A DNA stretch of 57,285 bases from Dehalococcoidia bacterium (GCA_020850615.1 JADZEI010000061.1:1-57285), one strand, 5' to 3'. Counted from the stretch's first letter, positions 30,725 through 39,162 are shown. A program made the numbers and translations. The notes: generated from the sequence alone by a model not told the origin.

Positions 30725-31531
30725 TTACGCCTGGGCCGGGGCTGCCGCCGCGTCCAGCTCCGCGTCGTACTTCGCCCGCTTCTCCGGGTCGCGCAACGTC
30801 TGCCACGCCTCCATGAACGCCGCATACTCCGCAGCCCGCTTCTGGAGCTGCTCGGATAGCGCGTACGCACTATCGTCGATGTCGCTGTCCAGCGTCCGCG
30901 ACCCCCGCCGCACGCCGAGGAAGCTGTAGTAGTCCCGGTGGAGCCGCGGGTGCGTGCCCGGCTTCGGCGCCTTCCCTTCGAGCATCACCCGGTCGTAGAG
31001 GTCGCGCTTCTCGTGGTTCGCCAGCATCTCGCCCGCGTCCTTGATCTGCTGGCGCAGCTTCTGGTCCACATCCGGCGAATACGGTGCCGCCCGCACCTGC
31101 ATGTCCATCCGCCGCAGCGCGACCAGCACCTCCGCCGCATTCGCCGTCGGCCGGATCCCCAGGAACGCGTACCAGTCGGGCATTCGCTCCGGCTGAATCG
31201 AGCCCATCCCCCGCGGCGGCGGCTGCCGGAACGACGGCCGGCGAGGCGGCGTCCGCGCCTCCTCCCGGCGTTGCTCGCCCCAGGCGGTGGGCGGCTTGCG
31301 CGGGCTCGCGTGGCCCCGCTCGCGGTCGAACCGCTCCCGCTTCGCCGGGTCGAGCAGCACGTCCCGCGCCTCGATCAGCTCGGCCATCCGCCGGTTCGCA
31401 TCGGGCGCGTCGCTGTGGTCCGGGTGTGTCTCGAACGACCGCTTGCGAAAAGCCGCCTTGATCTCGGCAGCCGTCGCCGTCGGCGGCACGCGCAGCACCG
31501 CATAGTGATCCCGGGTCGGTCGCGGGGGCAT
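30725..31531 (-). CDS. Protein with three tandem J-like domains
   Basis: 268 residues. Domain 1 (about residues 5-70) is a true J domain: HYAVLRVPPTATAAEIK, the HPD motif in ETHPDHSD, and the last helix DPAKRERFDRE. After a basic Pro-rich linker, domain 2 begins DWYAFLGIRPTANAAEV and ends HEKRDLYDRVM, and domain 3 begins DYYSFLGVRRGSRT and ends DPEKRAKYDAEL. Domains 2 and 3 keep the J-domain start and end signatures but lack HPD, so they should not stimulate DnaK. ATG 31531 (not 31540) is chosen because TAAGAT lies 7 nt upstream on the minus strand. No dnaK is near. Confidence 0.8.
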   Translation of the reverse strand: MPPRPTRDHYAVLRVPPTATAAEIKAAFRKRSFETHPDHSDAPDANRRMAELIEARDVLLDPAKRERFDRERGHASPRKPPTAWGEQRREEARTPPRRPSFRQPPPRGMGSIQPERMPDWYAFLGIRPTANAAEVLVALRRMDMQVRAAPYSPDVDQKLRQQIKDAGEMLANHEKRDLYDRVMLEGKAPKPGTHPRLHRDYYSFLGVRRGSRTLDSDIDDSAYALSEQLQKRAAEYAAFMEAWQTLRDPEKRAKYDAELDAAAAPAQA

Positions 31532-31538
31532 CGCATCC

Positions 31539-31544
31539 ATCTTA
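31539..31544 (-). promoter_or_regulatory. -10 element, leaderless type
   Basis: TAAGAT on the minus strand (31544 to 31539), 7 nt before ATG 31531. It overlaps the alternative ATG at 31540, which argues against that start. Confidence 0.5.
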
Positions 31545-31595
31545 GCCGGTGGCCCGCCGCGCGGAAGCCCGATCGCCGCTCCCCCGCCGCGCCCG

Positions 31596-31601
31596 TACAA
31601 T
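31596..31601 (+). promoter_or_regulatory. -10 element, leaderless type
   Basis: TACAAT, 6 nt before GTG 31608 of the aminotransferase gene. No clear -35. Confidence 0.5.
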
Positions 31602-31607
31602 CGCGAC

Positions 31608-32780
31608 GTGTCCTCCACCGCGCCCCGCACGCATATCGCCTCCCGCACCGCCGTCTTCAACGAGTCCGTGATCCGCGAGATGACCCGTCTCGCCCACCTC
31701 TACGGTGCGATGAACCTCGCCCAGGGCTACCCCGACTTCCCCGCCCCCGCGTTCATCAAGCAGGCCGCGATCGACGCCATCAACGACGACATCAACCAGT
31801 ACGCGATCACCTGGGGCTCGCCCCGGCTCCGCCAGGCCATCGCCGATAAGTCCAAGCGCTTCTACGGGCTCGACCTCGACCCCGACCGCGAGATCACGGT
31901 CACCTGCGGCGCCACCGAGGCCATGATGTGCGCCCTCCTCGCGACCATCGAGCCCGGCGACGAGGTCATCGTCTTCGAGCCTTTCTACGAGAACTACGTG
32001 CCCGATGCGGCGATGAGCGGCGCGAACCTCGTCTTCGTCACCCTCCACGCGCCGGAGTTCCGCTTCGACCCGGACGAGCTGCGCCGCGCCTTCAGCGGCC
32101 GCACCCGCGCCGTCATCGTCAACACACCGAACAACCCCAGCGGCAAGGTGTTCACTCGCGAGGAGCTCGCCCAGGTCGCGGCCCTCTGCCAGGAGTTCGA
32201 CTGCCTCTGCATCACGGACGAGATCTACGAGCACATCCTTTACGACGGCCGCGAGCACATCCCCATGGCCACGCTGCCCGGCATGTACGACCGCACGATC
32301 ACCATCTCCGGGCTCTCGAAGACGTTCAGCGTCACCGGCTGGCGGCTCGGCTACGTGCTCGCGAAGCCCGAGCTCAGCAACGCCGTCCGCAAGGTCCACG
32401 ACTTCCTGACCGTTGGCGCGCCCGCACCGCTCCAGGAAGCCGCCGCCGTCGCCATGGAGCAGGCCGCGTCCTACTACCCCGAGCTGCACGAGCTCTACGA
32501 CGCCAAGCGCACCGCCCTGCTGACCGCCCTTCGCGAGTCCGGGTTCGACTGCCACACGCCGGAGGGCGCCTACTACATCATGGCCGGCTTCCGCGGCCTC
32601 GGCTTTAAGGGCGACGACACCGCCTTCGCCCACCACCTGATCGAGCGCGTCGGCGTCGCCCCGGTCCCGGGTTCGAGCTTCTACCGCACCGGCGCCGAAG
32701 GTGCGGATTTCGTGCGGTTCACCTTCTCCAAGAGCGCCGAAACGCTCGCGGAAGCGGCAAGACGCCTTTCTCGTATGTGA
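31608..32780 (+). CDS. Class I/II pyridoxal-phosphate aminotransferase
   Basis: 390 residues. Fold type I aminotransferase: NLAQGYPDFPAP at the N-terminus, YAITWGSPRLRQAIA, VTCGATEAM, NTPNNPSGKVFTREEL, CITDEIYEHILYDG (PLP-ring Asp and Tyr) and the Schiff-base Lys in SGLSKTFSVTGWRLGY, with a C-terminal Arg in FVRFTFSK. The sequence is close to the kynurenine/methionine/aspartate group of aminotransferases; the substrate cannot be fixed. GTG 31608 lies 6 nt after a TACAAT -10 hexamer and lacks a ribosome binding site. Confidence 0.9.
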   Translation: MSSTAPRTHIASRTAVFNESVIREMTRLAHLYGAMNLAQGYPDFPAPAFIKQAAIDAINDDINQYAITWGSPRLRQAIADKSKRFYGLDLDPDREITVTCGATEAMMCALLATIEPGDEVIVFEPFYENYVPDAAMSGANLVFVTLHAPEFRFDPDELRRAFSGRTRAVIVNTPNNPSGKVFTREELAQVAALCQEFDCLCITDEIYEHILYDGREHIPMATLPGMYDRTITISGLSKTFSVTGWRLGYVLAKPELSNAVRKVHDFLTVGAPAPLQEAAAVAMEQAASYYPELHELYDAKRTALLTALRESGFDCHTPEGAYYIMAGFRGLGFKGDDTAFAHHLIERVGVAPVPGSSFYRTGAEGADFVRFTFSKSAETLAEAARRLSRM

Positions 32781-32805
32781 CCGAACACGCCCGCGGCGGT
32801 ACGCT
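32777..32805 (+). promoter_or_regulatory. Promoter of the FKBP lipoprotein gene (leaderless)
   Basis: GTGACC (32777-32782), 17 bp, TACGCT (32800-32805), then 7 nt to GTG 32813. The promoter overlaps the end of the aminotransferase gene. Confidence 0.5.
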
Positions 32806-32812
32806 CCCTGTC

Positions 32813-33313
32813 GTGAAGCGCTATCTCCTCTTCCTGCCCGCTGCCGCACTCGCGGCCTCCCTCTTCGTCGCCTGCGGCGATGGCCCCGACGAAGAGACCA
32901 CCCCCACGGCGACCGCCACCAACCCCGCCACCTCCGCGGCTACGACCGCGGCGACAGGAGCTCCCATCGTGCTCGAAAACCCCACCGTTACCTCCACCGG
33001 CGTCAAGTACACCGACCAGGTCGTCGGCACCGGCGCCACCCCGACCATGAACTCGTCCGTCACGGTCCACTACACCGGCAAGCTCGCCTCCAACGGCCAG
33101 GTGTTCGACAGCTCGGTGCAGCGCGGCTCGCCCGCCACCTTCCGCATGAGCGGCGTGATCAAGGGCTTCTCCGAAGGCCTCTCGACCATGAAGGAAGGCG
33201 GCAAGCGCACCGTGTTCATCCCGTCCGCCCTCGGCTACGGCCCCTCCGGCAACGGCAGCATCCCCCCGAACGCGGACCTCATCTTCGAAATCGAGCTGAT
33301 CAAGGTCCAGTAG
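32813..33313 (+). CDS. FKBP-type peptidyl-prolyl isomerase lipoprotein
   Basis: 166 residues. The N-terminus KRYLLFLPAAALAASLFVAC is a lipoprotein signal peptide with the lipidated Cys after FVA, so the protein is anchored outside the membrane. A Thr/Ala-rich tether follows, then an FKBP domain (about 60-166): SSVTVHYTGKLA, GQVFDSS, FRMSGVIKGFSEGL, GGKRTVFIPSALGYG and NADLIFEIELI. It should isomerise X-Pro bonds of exported proteins. A GTG at 32777 overlapping the aminotransferase stop would place 12 extra residues before the signal; the promoter spacing and the signal peptide both favour GTG 32813. Confidence 0.9.
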   Translation: MKRYLLFLPAAALAASLFVACGDGPDEETTPTATATNPATSAATTAATGAPIVLENPTVTSTGVKYTDQVVGTGATPTMNSSVTVHYTGKLASNGQVFDSSVQRGSPATFRMSGVIKGFSEGLSTMKEGGKRTVFIPSALGYGPSGNGSIPPNADLIFEIELIKVQ

Positions 33314-33319
33314 CGCCGC

Positions 33320-35791
33320 CTACCCGGCCGGCTCGAGGATCGTCACCGTTCCCTTCGAGCCGTTCACCGCGATGAGGTCGCCGGTCTTGATGACGCGCGT
33401 CCCGTGACGCACGTTCACCACGGCCGGCAACCCATACTCGCGCGCAACCGTGCTCCCGTGGCTCAGCGCGCTGCCCATATCCACCACCAGCCCCGAAGCG
33501 AGCGCGAACAGCGGCGTCCAGCCCGCATCCGTCACCGGCGCCACCAGGATCTCGCCCGGCTGCATGCCGAGGTCCACCCGCGGGTCGATGATCACCCGCG
33601 CGCGGCCCGTGATCGCCCCCGCGCTCACCGGCGTCCCCGTGAGGACGTCGCCGCTGTGCCCGGCCTCTTCCGGCGAAAGCGGCACCGGCCGCCCGTGGAA
33701 GCGCTCGGGGAGCAGCACGTGCCGGTTGCGCTCGTACTCCCGCCGCCGCCGCACCACCGCATCGCGATAGTCCGACGGCCCTTCGCCCTTGAACGCGCTC
33801 ACCAGCTCCTCCGAGGCGAGGAAGAAGATGTCGTCCGGCGTGTCGATGTATCCCCGCTCCACCATCCGGCGCTGCATCTCCGGCATGAAGTGGTCGTTCA
33901 GCCGCGCCTCCCGCACCAGCGCCGACTTCGTGCGCTCCCGCATCGTCACCCAGCCCTGCGCCTCGCGCAGCGCGTAGCGGAAGACACCCCGCCGCGCCGG
34001 GTTCATCTGCCCGGCCAGCTCCTCCGTGAGTGCCAGCCGCTCAGCCTCCTGCCGCCGCAACGACGCCGGCGGCGAATGCTCCTCGTCGACATCCAGGAAC
34101 GACCGCACCACCGCGATCGCCGGGCCCGGGTCGTAGCGCCACGTCCGGATCGCCATCTCCATCTCGTTCAGCCCGCGGTGGCCGTGCCGGTGGATGAACT
34201 CGGCCCACGCCCGCTGCCACGCCGGGTTCGTCTCGGCGTAGGGGTCGAACGACTCCTCGCGCACCGCCCCCTCGATCCCCTCCGCGAGCGCGACCCGCGA
34301 CAGCCCCCAGATGTCGATGCCGATCTGCGCGCTCACGACGTCCTGCATGCCGGTGAACAGGATCGGCAGCCGCGCCTCCGTCTCCTCGCCCAGGATGGGC
34401 CGCACCATGCCCGCCACCATCTCGAACGCCGCGCCCGCCATCGCCGTCACGCGCAGGTGCGCCTTGGCGATAGTCACCGCCTCGTCGGCCATCTTGTCGC
34501 GAATCCGCAGCATCCGTGCGTCATCGACCGCGGCCGGGTCGATCGCCCGCACCTTCTCTTCCATCGAGAGCACCCGCCGCTCGCCCTTCGTCGCCTGCCC
34601 CTTGAGGGTCAGCGTCATCCGCCCGAGCGGGCCCAGGCTCGTGATCTTGAACCGCAGGTTCCTCCCGCGCGTCCGCCAGCTCGGCTTCACGGCCAGGCTG
34701 CTCGCCAGCCCGCCCAGGTAGCGCCGCTCGATCGCCTCCGAGCTCGCGATGAACGCCCGGTCGCCGATCAGCCGCGTCGCCGACATGTTCAGGAACACGC
34801 GGTTGTAGAAGCAGCCAACAAACACGGGCCATTCGTCCCTGCCGAGCAGCCGCAGGTCGTGGTAATCCATCGTGTAGGCACGAGGTACGGTTTCGTTGAA
34901 GACCGTGATCGTCAGGGGTGTGACAAGGCCCGGCAGGATCTCCTGGACATTCGCACTCGTCCAGAGGTCCGCTTCAGATGTCTCACTGTCGAATTCGCTG
35001 ACCCACCCGGCGTCCCCTCCGCCGCGCGCCGTCACCGGCCGCGACTGCAGCAGCCAGAGCTGCGTCCCGTCGTGCGCGAACTCGATGTCCTGGCAGCCGC
35101 CGAAGGCCTGCTCGACCGCGATCACGGCCCGCGCCACCTCCTGTGCGATGGACAGCGTCACCACCGGCGTCGCGCCCGCATGGTGCTCCTCGGCCACCGC
35201 CAGGCCGTCGCGGCTCAGCACCACGCGGTCCGCCTCCGCCTCGCCCGAAACGAGCGCCTCCCCGAGCCCCGCGACCGCCTCGACCACGATGCGCTCCTCG
35301 TCGCCCGTAATCGGGTCCACCCCAAAGGCGACGCCCGCCAGCTGCGCCGGGACCATCCGCTGGATGACCACCGCCATCGGCGCCGGCCCCTCGTGGCCTG
35401 CATTCGACCGGTATGCGAGCGCCGCCTCCGACCACGCCGACGCCATAACCTTCTCGATCGCGCTGCAGACGTCCTCGACCCCGTGCACGTCGAGCACCGT
35501 GAGGTGCTGCCCCGCGAACGACGTCACCGAGCCATCCTCGTCCGCCGCGGACGACCGCACGGCCACCGGCTCGCCGCCCGGTGCGAGCGACTCGTACGCC
35601 TCCGCCACCATCCGCCGCAGTTCGTCCGTCCAGCCCGACTGCTCGATCGCCTGCGTTACCGCGGTCGAAACTACGTACGCGCCGGGGACGGCGAACCCGT
35701 GGCGCGCGAGACGCGCCAGCCCGGCCGCCTTTCCGCCTACGAGTTCCGTTTGCTGGGGGTCCACATCACTGATTGCAGTCACCGTTAACAT
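33320..35791 (-). CDS. PEP synthase/rifampin phosphotransferase-like enzyme
   Basis: 823 residues. N-terminal ATP-grasp domain (about 15-310): LVGGKAAGLARL, VAVRSSAADEDG, FAGQHLTVL, VIQRMVPAQLAGVAFGVDP and LWLLQSRPV. A helical middle region of about 400 residues lacks the PEP/pyruvate barrel of PpsA. The C-terminal phospho-carrier domain has the catalytic His in ALSHGSTVAREYGLPAVV (about His778). The order ATP-grasp, middle domain, His domain is that of rifampin phosphotransferase and of related substrate-specific dikinases rather than of true PEP synthase. The substrate is therefore unknown. TACACT on the minus strand (35806-35801) lies 9 nt before ATG 35791. Confidence 0.8.
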   Translation of the reverse strand: MLTVTAISDVDPQQTELVGGKAAGLARLARHGFAVPGAYVVSTAVTQAIEQSGWTDELRRMVAEAYESLAPGGEPVAVRSSAADEDGSVTSFAGQHLTVLDVHGVEDVCSAIEKVMASAWSEAALAYRSNAGHEGPAPMAVVIQRMVPAQLAGVAFGVDPITGDEERIVVEAVAGLGEALVSGEAEADRVVLSRDGLAVAEEHHAGATPVVTLSIAQEVARAVIAVEQAFGGCQDIEFAHDGTQLWLLQSRPVTARGGGDAGWVSEFDSETSEADLWTSANVQEILPGLVTPLTITVFNETVPRAYTMDYHDLRLLGRDEWPVFVGCFYNRVFLNMSATRLIGDRAFIASSEAIERRYLGGLASSLAVKPSWRTRGRNLRFKITSLGPLGRMTLTLKGQATKGERRVLSMEEKVRAIDPAAVDDARMLRIRDKMADEAVTIAKAHLRVTAMAGAAFEMVAGMVRPILGEETEARLPILFTGMQDVVSAQIGIDIWGLSRVALAEGIEGAVREESFDPYAETNPAWQRAWAEFIHRHGHRGLNEMEMAIRTWRYDPGPAIAVVRSFLDVDEEHSPPASLRRQEAERLALTEELAGQMNPARRGVFRYALREAQGWVTMRERTKSALVREARLNDHFMPEMQRRMVERGYIDTPDDIFFLASEELVSAFKGEGPSDYRDAVVRRRREYERNRHVLLPERFHGRPVPLSPEEAGHSGDVLTGTPVSAGAITGRARVIIDPRVDLGMQPGEILVAPVTDAGWTPLFALASGLVVDMGSALSHGSTVAREYGLPAVVNVRHGTRVIKTGDLIAVNGSKGTVTILEPAG

Positions 35792-35855
35792 CGCGCGGCG
35801 AGTGTACGGCCTTCGCCCGGCTCACGCTGTGACGAAACGCAGTGTCAAGAGCGGA

Positions 35856-35885
35856 TTGACGCCATCCGAACGCCTGTTCTATTGT
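35856..35885 (+). promoter_or_regulatory. Promoter with embedded SOS-type (LexA) box
   Basis: TTGACG (35856-35861), 18 bp, TATTGT (35880-35885). Between and partly over the -10 lies CGAACGCCTGTTCT (35867-35880), which has the GAAC-N4-GTTC core of Gram-positive-type LexA boxes. An AAGGGAG ribosome binding site follows before ATG 35908. Confidence 0.65.
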
Positions 35886-35907
35886 TCGCACACAAGGGAG
35901 CACTGAC

Positions 35908-36828
35908 ATGCGGGTCCTCTGCCTGCTCTTTCCCCGGTTGTCGATCGAACTGACGCTGCGCGCGCGCCCCGCACTGGCCGGGCGCCCATTCGTCCTCCTC
36001 GCCGGTCACGGCGCCGACGCCCTGGTCACCGCCACCACGGCCGAGCTCACCGGCCGCGGCCTCGTGCCCGGCATGTCCGCTGCCGAAGCCCGCAGCCGCG
36101 CCCGCGAAGCCCTCTTCGCACCCGACAACGCCGGGCCATGCCTGGATGAGCTCGAGCGCGTCGCAGTCATCCTCCGCGCCCGCACCACGCCGCTCGTCGA
36201 GCTCGGCGGCCGTGACCACCTCTTCGTCGACATCACCCGCCTCGCCAGCGGCCCGCGCGAAGAAGAGCGCCTCGCCCGCCGGCTCGCCGCGCTCGCCTCC
36301 GCCTGGACCAGCTTCGCCGTCCGGGCCGGGGTCGCGAGCTCCCGCGCCGCCGCCCTCGAAGCCGCCCGCGCGGCCCGGCGCGGCCCCCAGGTCTACCCCG
36401 CCCTGCTCGACGCGCAGGAACCGCCGATCGCCCCGTACCGCATGCAGCAGCTCACCGCCGCCGTGACGTTCGAACCCGGCGCGAACGAGCTCGCCATCCG
36501 CGCCGCCATCCAGCGCCTTGCCCGCAAGCTCGACCTCGTCCTCGCCGCCAGGTCAGCCAGCGCACGCCACGCCACCATCCGCCTCGCGCTCGAAAACGGC
36601 GAAACGCGGGAGCAGCTCCTCCGGCTCCACGAACCCGCGCACCGTGCATCCTGCTTCCTCGATGCCGTCACGCGTGCGGCAAGCTCCGTGCAGGGCCTCG
36701 TGACGCTCGAAGTCGCCCTCGGCGGCCTCGGGCCCGATGTCCGCGTGGCCCCGAGCGCCGCCAGCTCCCTCCGCGTACCCGCCGGGCGGCGCCTCCCCGC
36801 AGCGGGGTCACTCCGCCGCGCCGGGTAG
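35908..36828 (+). CDS. Y-family DNA polymerase-like protein (ImuB-like, short)
   Basis: 306 residues, shorter than ImuB (around 500). The N-terminus RVLCLLFPRLSIELTLRARP matches the start of the ImuB/UmuC-like palm, then GRPFVLLAG, GLVPGMSAAEARSRA, and FVDITRLA where active polymerases carry an Asp-Glu pair. The first catalytic Asp is absent, so it is probably an inactive mutasome accessory protein like ImuB. The C-terminal half contains the thumb/little-finger-like region and ends in a basic tail. imuA and dnaE2 are not in the window. A LexA-type box overlaps its promoter, which fits DNA-damage induction. Confidence 0.75.
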   Translation: MRVLCLLFPRLSIELTLRARPALAGRPFVLLAGHGADALVTATTAELTGRGLVPGMSAAEARSRAREALFAPDNAGPCLDELERVAVILRARTTPLVELGGRDHLFVDITRLASGPREEERLARRLAALASAWTSFAVRAGVASSRAAALEAARAARRGPQVYPALLDAQEPPIAPYRMQQLTAAVTFEPGANELAIRAAIQRLARKLDLVLAARSASARHATIRLALENGETREQLLRLHEPAHRASCFLDAVTRAASSVQGLVTLEVALGGLGPDVRVAPSAASSLRVPAGRRLPAAGSLRRAG

Positions 36829-36960
36829 GCACGCTCCCGTCGACGGGATCCCGGTCCGAAGGCACGGGCCCTTTTGCCCCGCGCGAAAGCGCCCCCGCGG
36901 CGGTAGATTGAACCGCAGCACGCCGTATCGTGCCTCTAATCGGCATCCCGGAGGGAACCC

Positions 36961-37713
36961 ATGGAGATTCGTGACACCGCCGCGGTCATCAGCGGCGCCG
37001 GTTCGGGCATCGGCCGCGCCACCGCCCTCGCCCTCGCCAGCCGCGGCGCCCGCATCATCGTCGCCGACATTAACGAAGCCGGCGGCAACGAGACCGTCGA
37101 CATGATCGGCGCCGCCGGTGGTATCGCCGTCTTCCGCAAGGTCGACGTCACCCACACCGAGGACCTCGCCGCGATGCTCGCTTGTTCGGTCGAGCACTTC
37201 GGCCAGCTCGACATCGTCTACAACAACGCCGGCATCGGCGGCGAAGACCTCTTCGCAGACGACCCGGGCGACTGGGCGAAGATGATCGACATCAACCTCA
37301 CCGCCGTCATCGACGCCACCCGCATCGCCGTCCGCGAGCTCCGCCGCCTCAACCGGCCCGGCGTGGTCATCAACACCGCATCGATGGGCGGCCTGCTACC
37401 CATGCCCGGCTCACCCATCTATGCCGCCACGAAAGCGGGCGTCGTCAACTTCACCCGGTCGCTCGCCTACCTCGCGCCCGAGAGCCGCATCCGCGTGAAC
37501 GCAATCTGCCCCAGCTACACCGATACCCCGCTCGTGCGCCGCTCCGGGGACGAGCGCGTCGAAGCGATGAAGCTCCAGGTCGGCGGCATCCTCCAGCCCG
37601 AGGACATCGCCGCCGGCGTCGTCGAGCTCGTCGAAGACGACAGCCGCGCCGGCGCCATCATGCGCGTCACTGTCCGCGGCGGCCGCGACTTCGCCCGCGA
37701 CATCCGCCCCTGA
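36961..37713 (+). CDS. SDR-family oxidoreductase
   Basis: 250 residues. SGAGSGIGRA cofactor loop, VADIN with an Asp after the second strand (NAD preference), NNAGIGGEDL, catalytic Ser in INTASMGGLL, YAATK and CPSYTDTPLV. The motifs are complete, so it should be an active dehydrogenase; the substrate is unknown. ATG 36961 has GGAGGG at about 36949-36954, with a -10-like TATCGT at 36926-36931. The C-terminus lacks the usual TGxxxxVDGG and ends RGGRDFARDIRP. A strong terminator hairpin follows. Confidence 0.88.
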   Translation: MEIRDTAAVISGAGSGIGRATALALASRGARIIVADINEAGGNETVDMIGAAGGIAVFRKVDVTHTEDLAAMLACSVEHFGQLDIVYNNAGIGGEDLFADDPGDWAKMIDINLTAVIDATRIAVRELRRLNRPGVVINTASMGGLLPMPGSPIYAATKAGVVNFTRSLAYLAPESRIRVNAICPSYTDTPLVRRSGDERVEAMKLQVGGILQPEDIAAGVVELVEDDSRAGAIMRVTVRGGRDFARDIRP

Positions 37714-37736
37714 GCGTACAGCCGCAGACAACAGGA

Positions 37737-37767
37737 GAGGGGCGAGGCCATTGCGGCCTCGCCCCTC
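37737..37767. terminator. Bidirectional terminator-like hairpin
   Basis: 13-bp perfect stem GAGGGGCGAGGCC / GGCCTCGCCCCTC with a 5-nt loop between the convergent SDR and protease genes. Confidence 0.7.
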
Positions 37768-37788
37768 CCTGTTCGTGGACGCTGGTGC

Positions 37789-38973
37789 CTAGCGCCGGCG
37801 CCGGTTCGTCGTGGTCGGGCTCGGCGTCGCCGTCGGCTCGCTCCCGGCTGGCGTCGCGGTGATGGTCACCGTCGCAGCCGGCGTCGAACCACCGGTGCTC
37901 CCCCGCCGCCGGCTCGTCACCGTTGGCGTGGCCGTCTTGGTCGGCGTCTTCGCCGTCGCGGTCGCCGTCGGCGTCTTGGTCGCCGTCTTGGTGGGGGTCG
38001 CCGTCTTGGTGGGGGTCGCCGTCTTCGACGGTGTCGCTGTTGGTGTGCTCGTGGCCGTCTTCGACGGCGTCGCCGTTGGCGTGCTCGTGGCCGTGCTCGT
38101 CGGCGTCCCTGAACCCAGGCCGTAGATGGCCTTGATCCCGGCCACATCATCCGGCCGCGGGTCACGCTTGTTCAGCCCCGAGCCGTATGCGTAGTACATC
38201 ACCGCCGCCGAGTCGGACGAGTGGCCGAGCCCCAGGGCGTGCCCGAACTCGTGCGCGGCCACGCTCTGCACGTCGACCTGGATCGGCGAGCCGGTCGTCC
38301 AGTTCCAGTCCGGGTCGAACTGCATGTCGAACTCAATCGCGCTGCTGCCCGAATACCACGTGCAGGTCACCGCCAGCACCGAGCCCGACTGCGCCGCCCA
38401 GCCGACCACGTTGTACCCATCGAGCCCGCCGCCGCTGCAGGCGCCGGTCGCCCGGCTCGATGTGCCCATGTAGTTGAACCGGAAGTCCGCGCCGACGGTC
38501 GCCCAGACGGCAGCTCCGCCCGTCATCGCGAGGCCGTCATTCGTCAGCCCCGACTTCTTCCCGGTCTGGTTGTAGTACCAGGACGTCTGCTTCGCAGTCC
38601 ACTTGTACGTGTTCAGCACGTAGCTATCGACGCTGCGGCCCGCCACAGGCGCGTCATCGTCGTAGTCGTGCTCGTCCACGAGGACGGCGCCCGGGAAGCG
38701 CGCCACGATGTCCGCGACAGCTGCCTCCTCCTCCGCCGCGTTCGTGCCTTCCCGCATGAGCATCTGGATCGCGACGTCGTACACCTCGTTGCCCACCGGC
38801 ACCCGGATGTCCACGTGGTGCTCGGTGAACCGCTCGGCGTGCGACGCCTCGGCGGCCTTCCCGCCGCCGCCAACCATGAGCACGCTCGCGCCAACAAACG
38901 CCAGCATGCCCGGGACGATGTACTTCAGCGCGCCAAACCGCGCGCGCCTCCTCGGCGTGTCCTTGGTCCGCAT
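37789..38973 (-). CDS. Secreted matrixin-like metalloprotease with TPT-rich tail
   Basis: 394 residues from ATG 38973, with GGAGAG upstream. Signal/anchor region YIVPGMLAFVGASVLMVGGGG, a propeptide-like segment, and a catalytic domain with the zinc motif HEFGHALGLGHS, followed by the Met-turn candidate AAVMYYAYG and a closing DVAGIKAIYG typical of M10A proteases. The last about 110 residues are an imperfect T-x-T-P/K repeat (SKTATSTPTATP-like units), interrupted by TSRRRGSTGG and ending NRRRR. The repeat is probably a glycosylated or cell-wall-spanning linker; the basic end is unusual for a secreted protein. Upstream lies a 189-bp gap with hairpins. Confidence 0.85.
   Translation of the reverse strand: MRTKDTPRRRARFGALKYIVPGMLAFVGASVLMVGGGGKAAEASHAERFTEHHVDIRVPVGNEVYDVAIQMLMREGTNAAEEEAAVADIVARFPGAVLVDEHDYDDDAPVAGRSVDSYVLNTYKWTAKQTSWYYNQTGKKSGLTNDGLAMTGGAAVWATVGADFRFNYMGTSSRATGACSGGGLDGYNVVGWAAQSGSVLAVTCTWYSGSSAIEFDMQFDPDWNWTTGSPIQVDVQSVAAHEFGHALGLGHSSDSAAVMYYAYGSGLNKRDPRPDDVAGIKAIYGLGSGTPTSTATSTPTATPSKTATSTPTATPSKTATPTKTATPTKTATKTPTATATAKTPTKTATPTVTSRRRGSTGGSTPAATVTITATPAGSEPTATPSPTTTNRRRR
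37900..38110 (-). repeat. Low-complexity TPT/KTA-coding repeat
   Basis: Short imperfect direct repeats of 12-18 bp inside the protease gene encode the T/P/K-rich tail. Prone to length variation. Confidence 0.7.
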
Positions 38974-39162
38974 ACCATCTCTCTCCAGGCGAGTCCGCTC
39001 GCCGCCACGTCCCACCGTGGCTGTCTCCCTTGAAGATTCGGCGGCCACCCCGCGAGGTTTCAGCGGCCAAAGTGGACGACCGGTGGCAAACACCGGCGGC
39101 TTTCTGCAGGTTCGGGAAAGACGGAAGAGGGGCGGTCAGGGAGTCCCCGCACACGCCCTGCG

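Noticed and set aside
33404-35788. Long plus-strand open frame opposite the dikinase gene
   Set aside because: Composition is that of a mirror frame (R, H, P, A rich) and the opposite strand has complete catalytic motifs.
37900-38110. CRISPR-like or satellite repeat
   Set aside because: The repeats have no constant unit or spacers and encode the TPT-rich tail of the protease in frame.
38974-39162. Cyclic-di-GMP riboswitch in the leader of the matrixin-like protease
   Set aside because: Some stems and AAAGCC-like pieces occur, but the conserved core order of the GEMM motif is not present.
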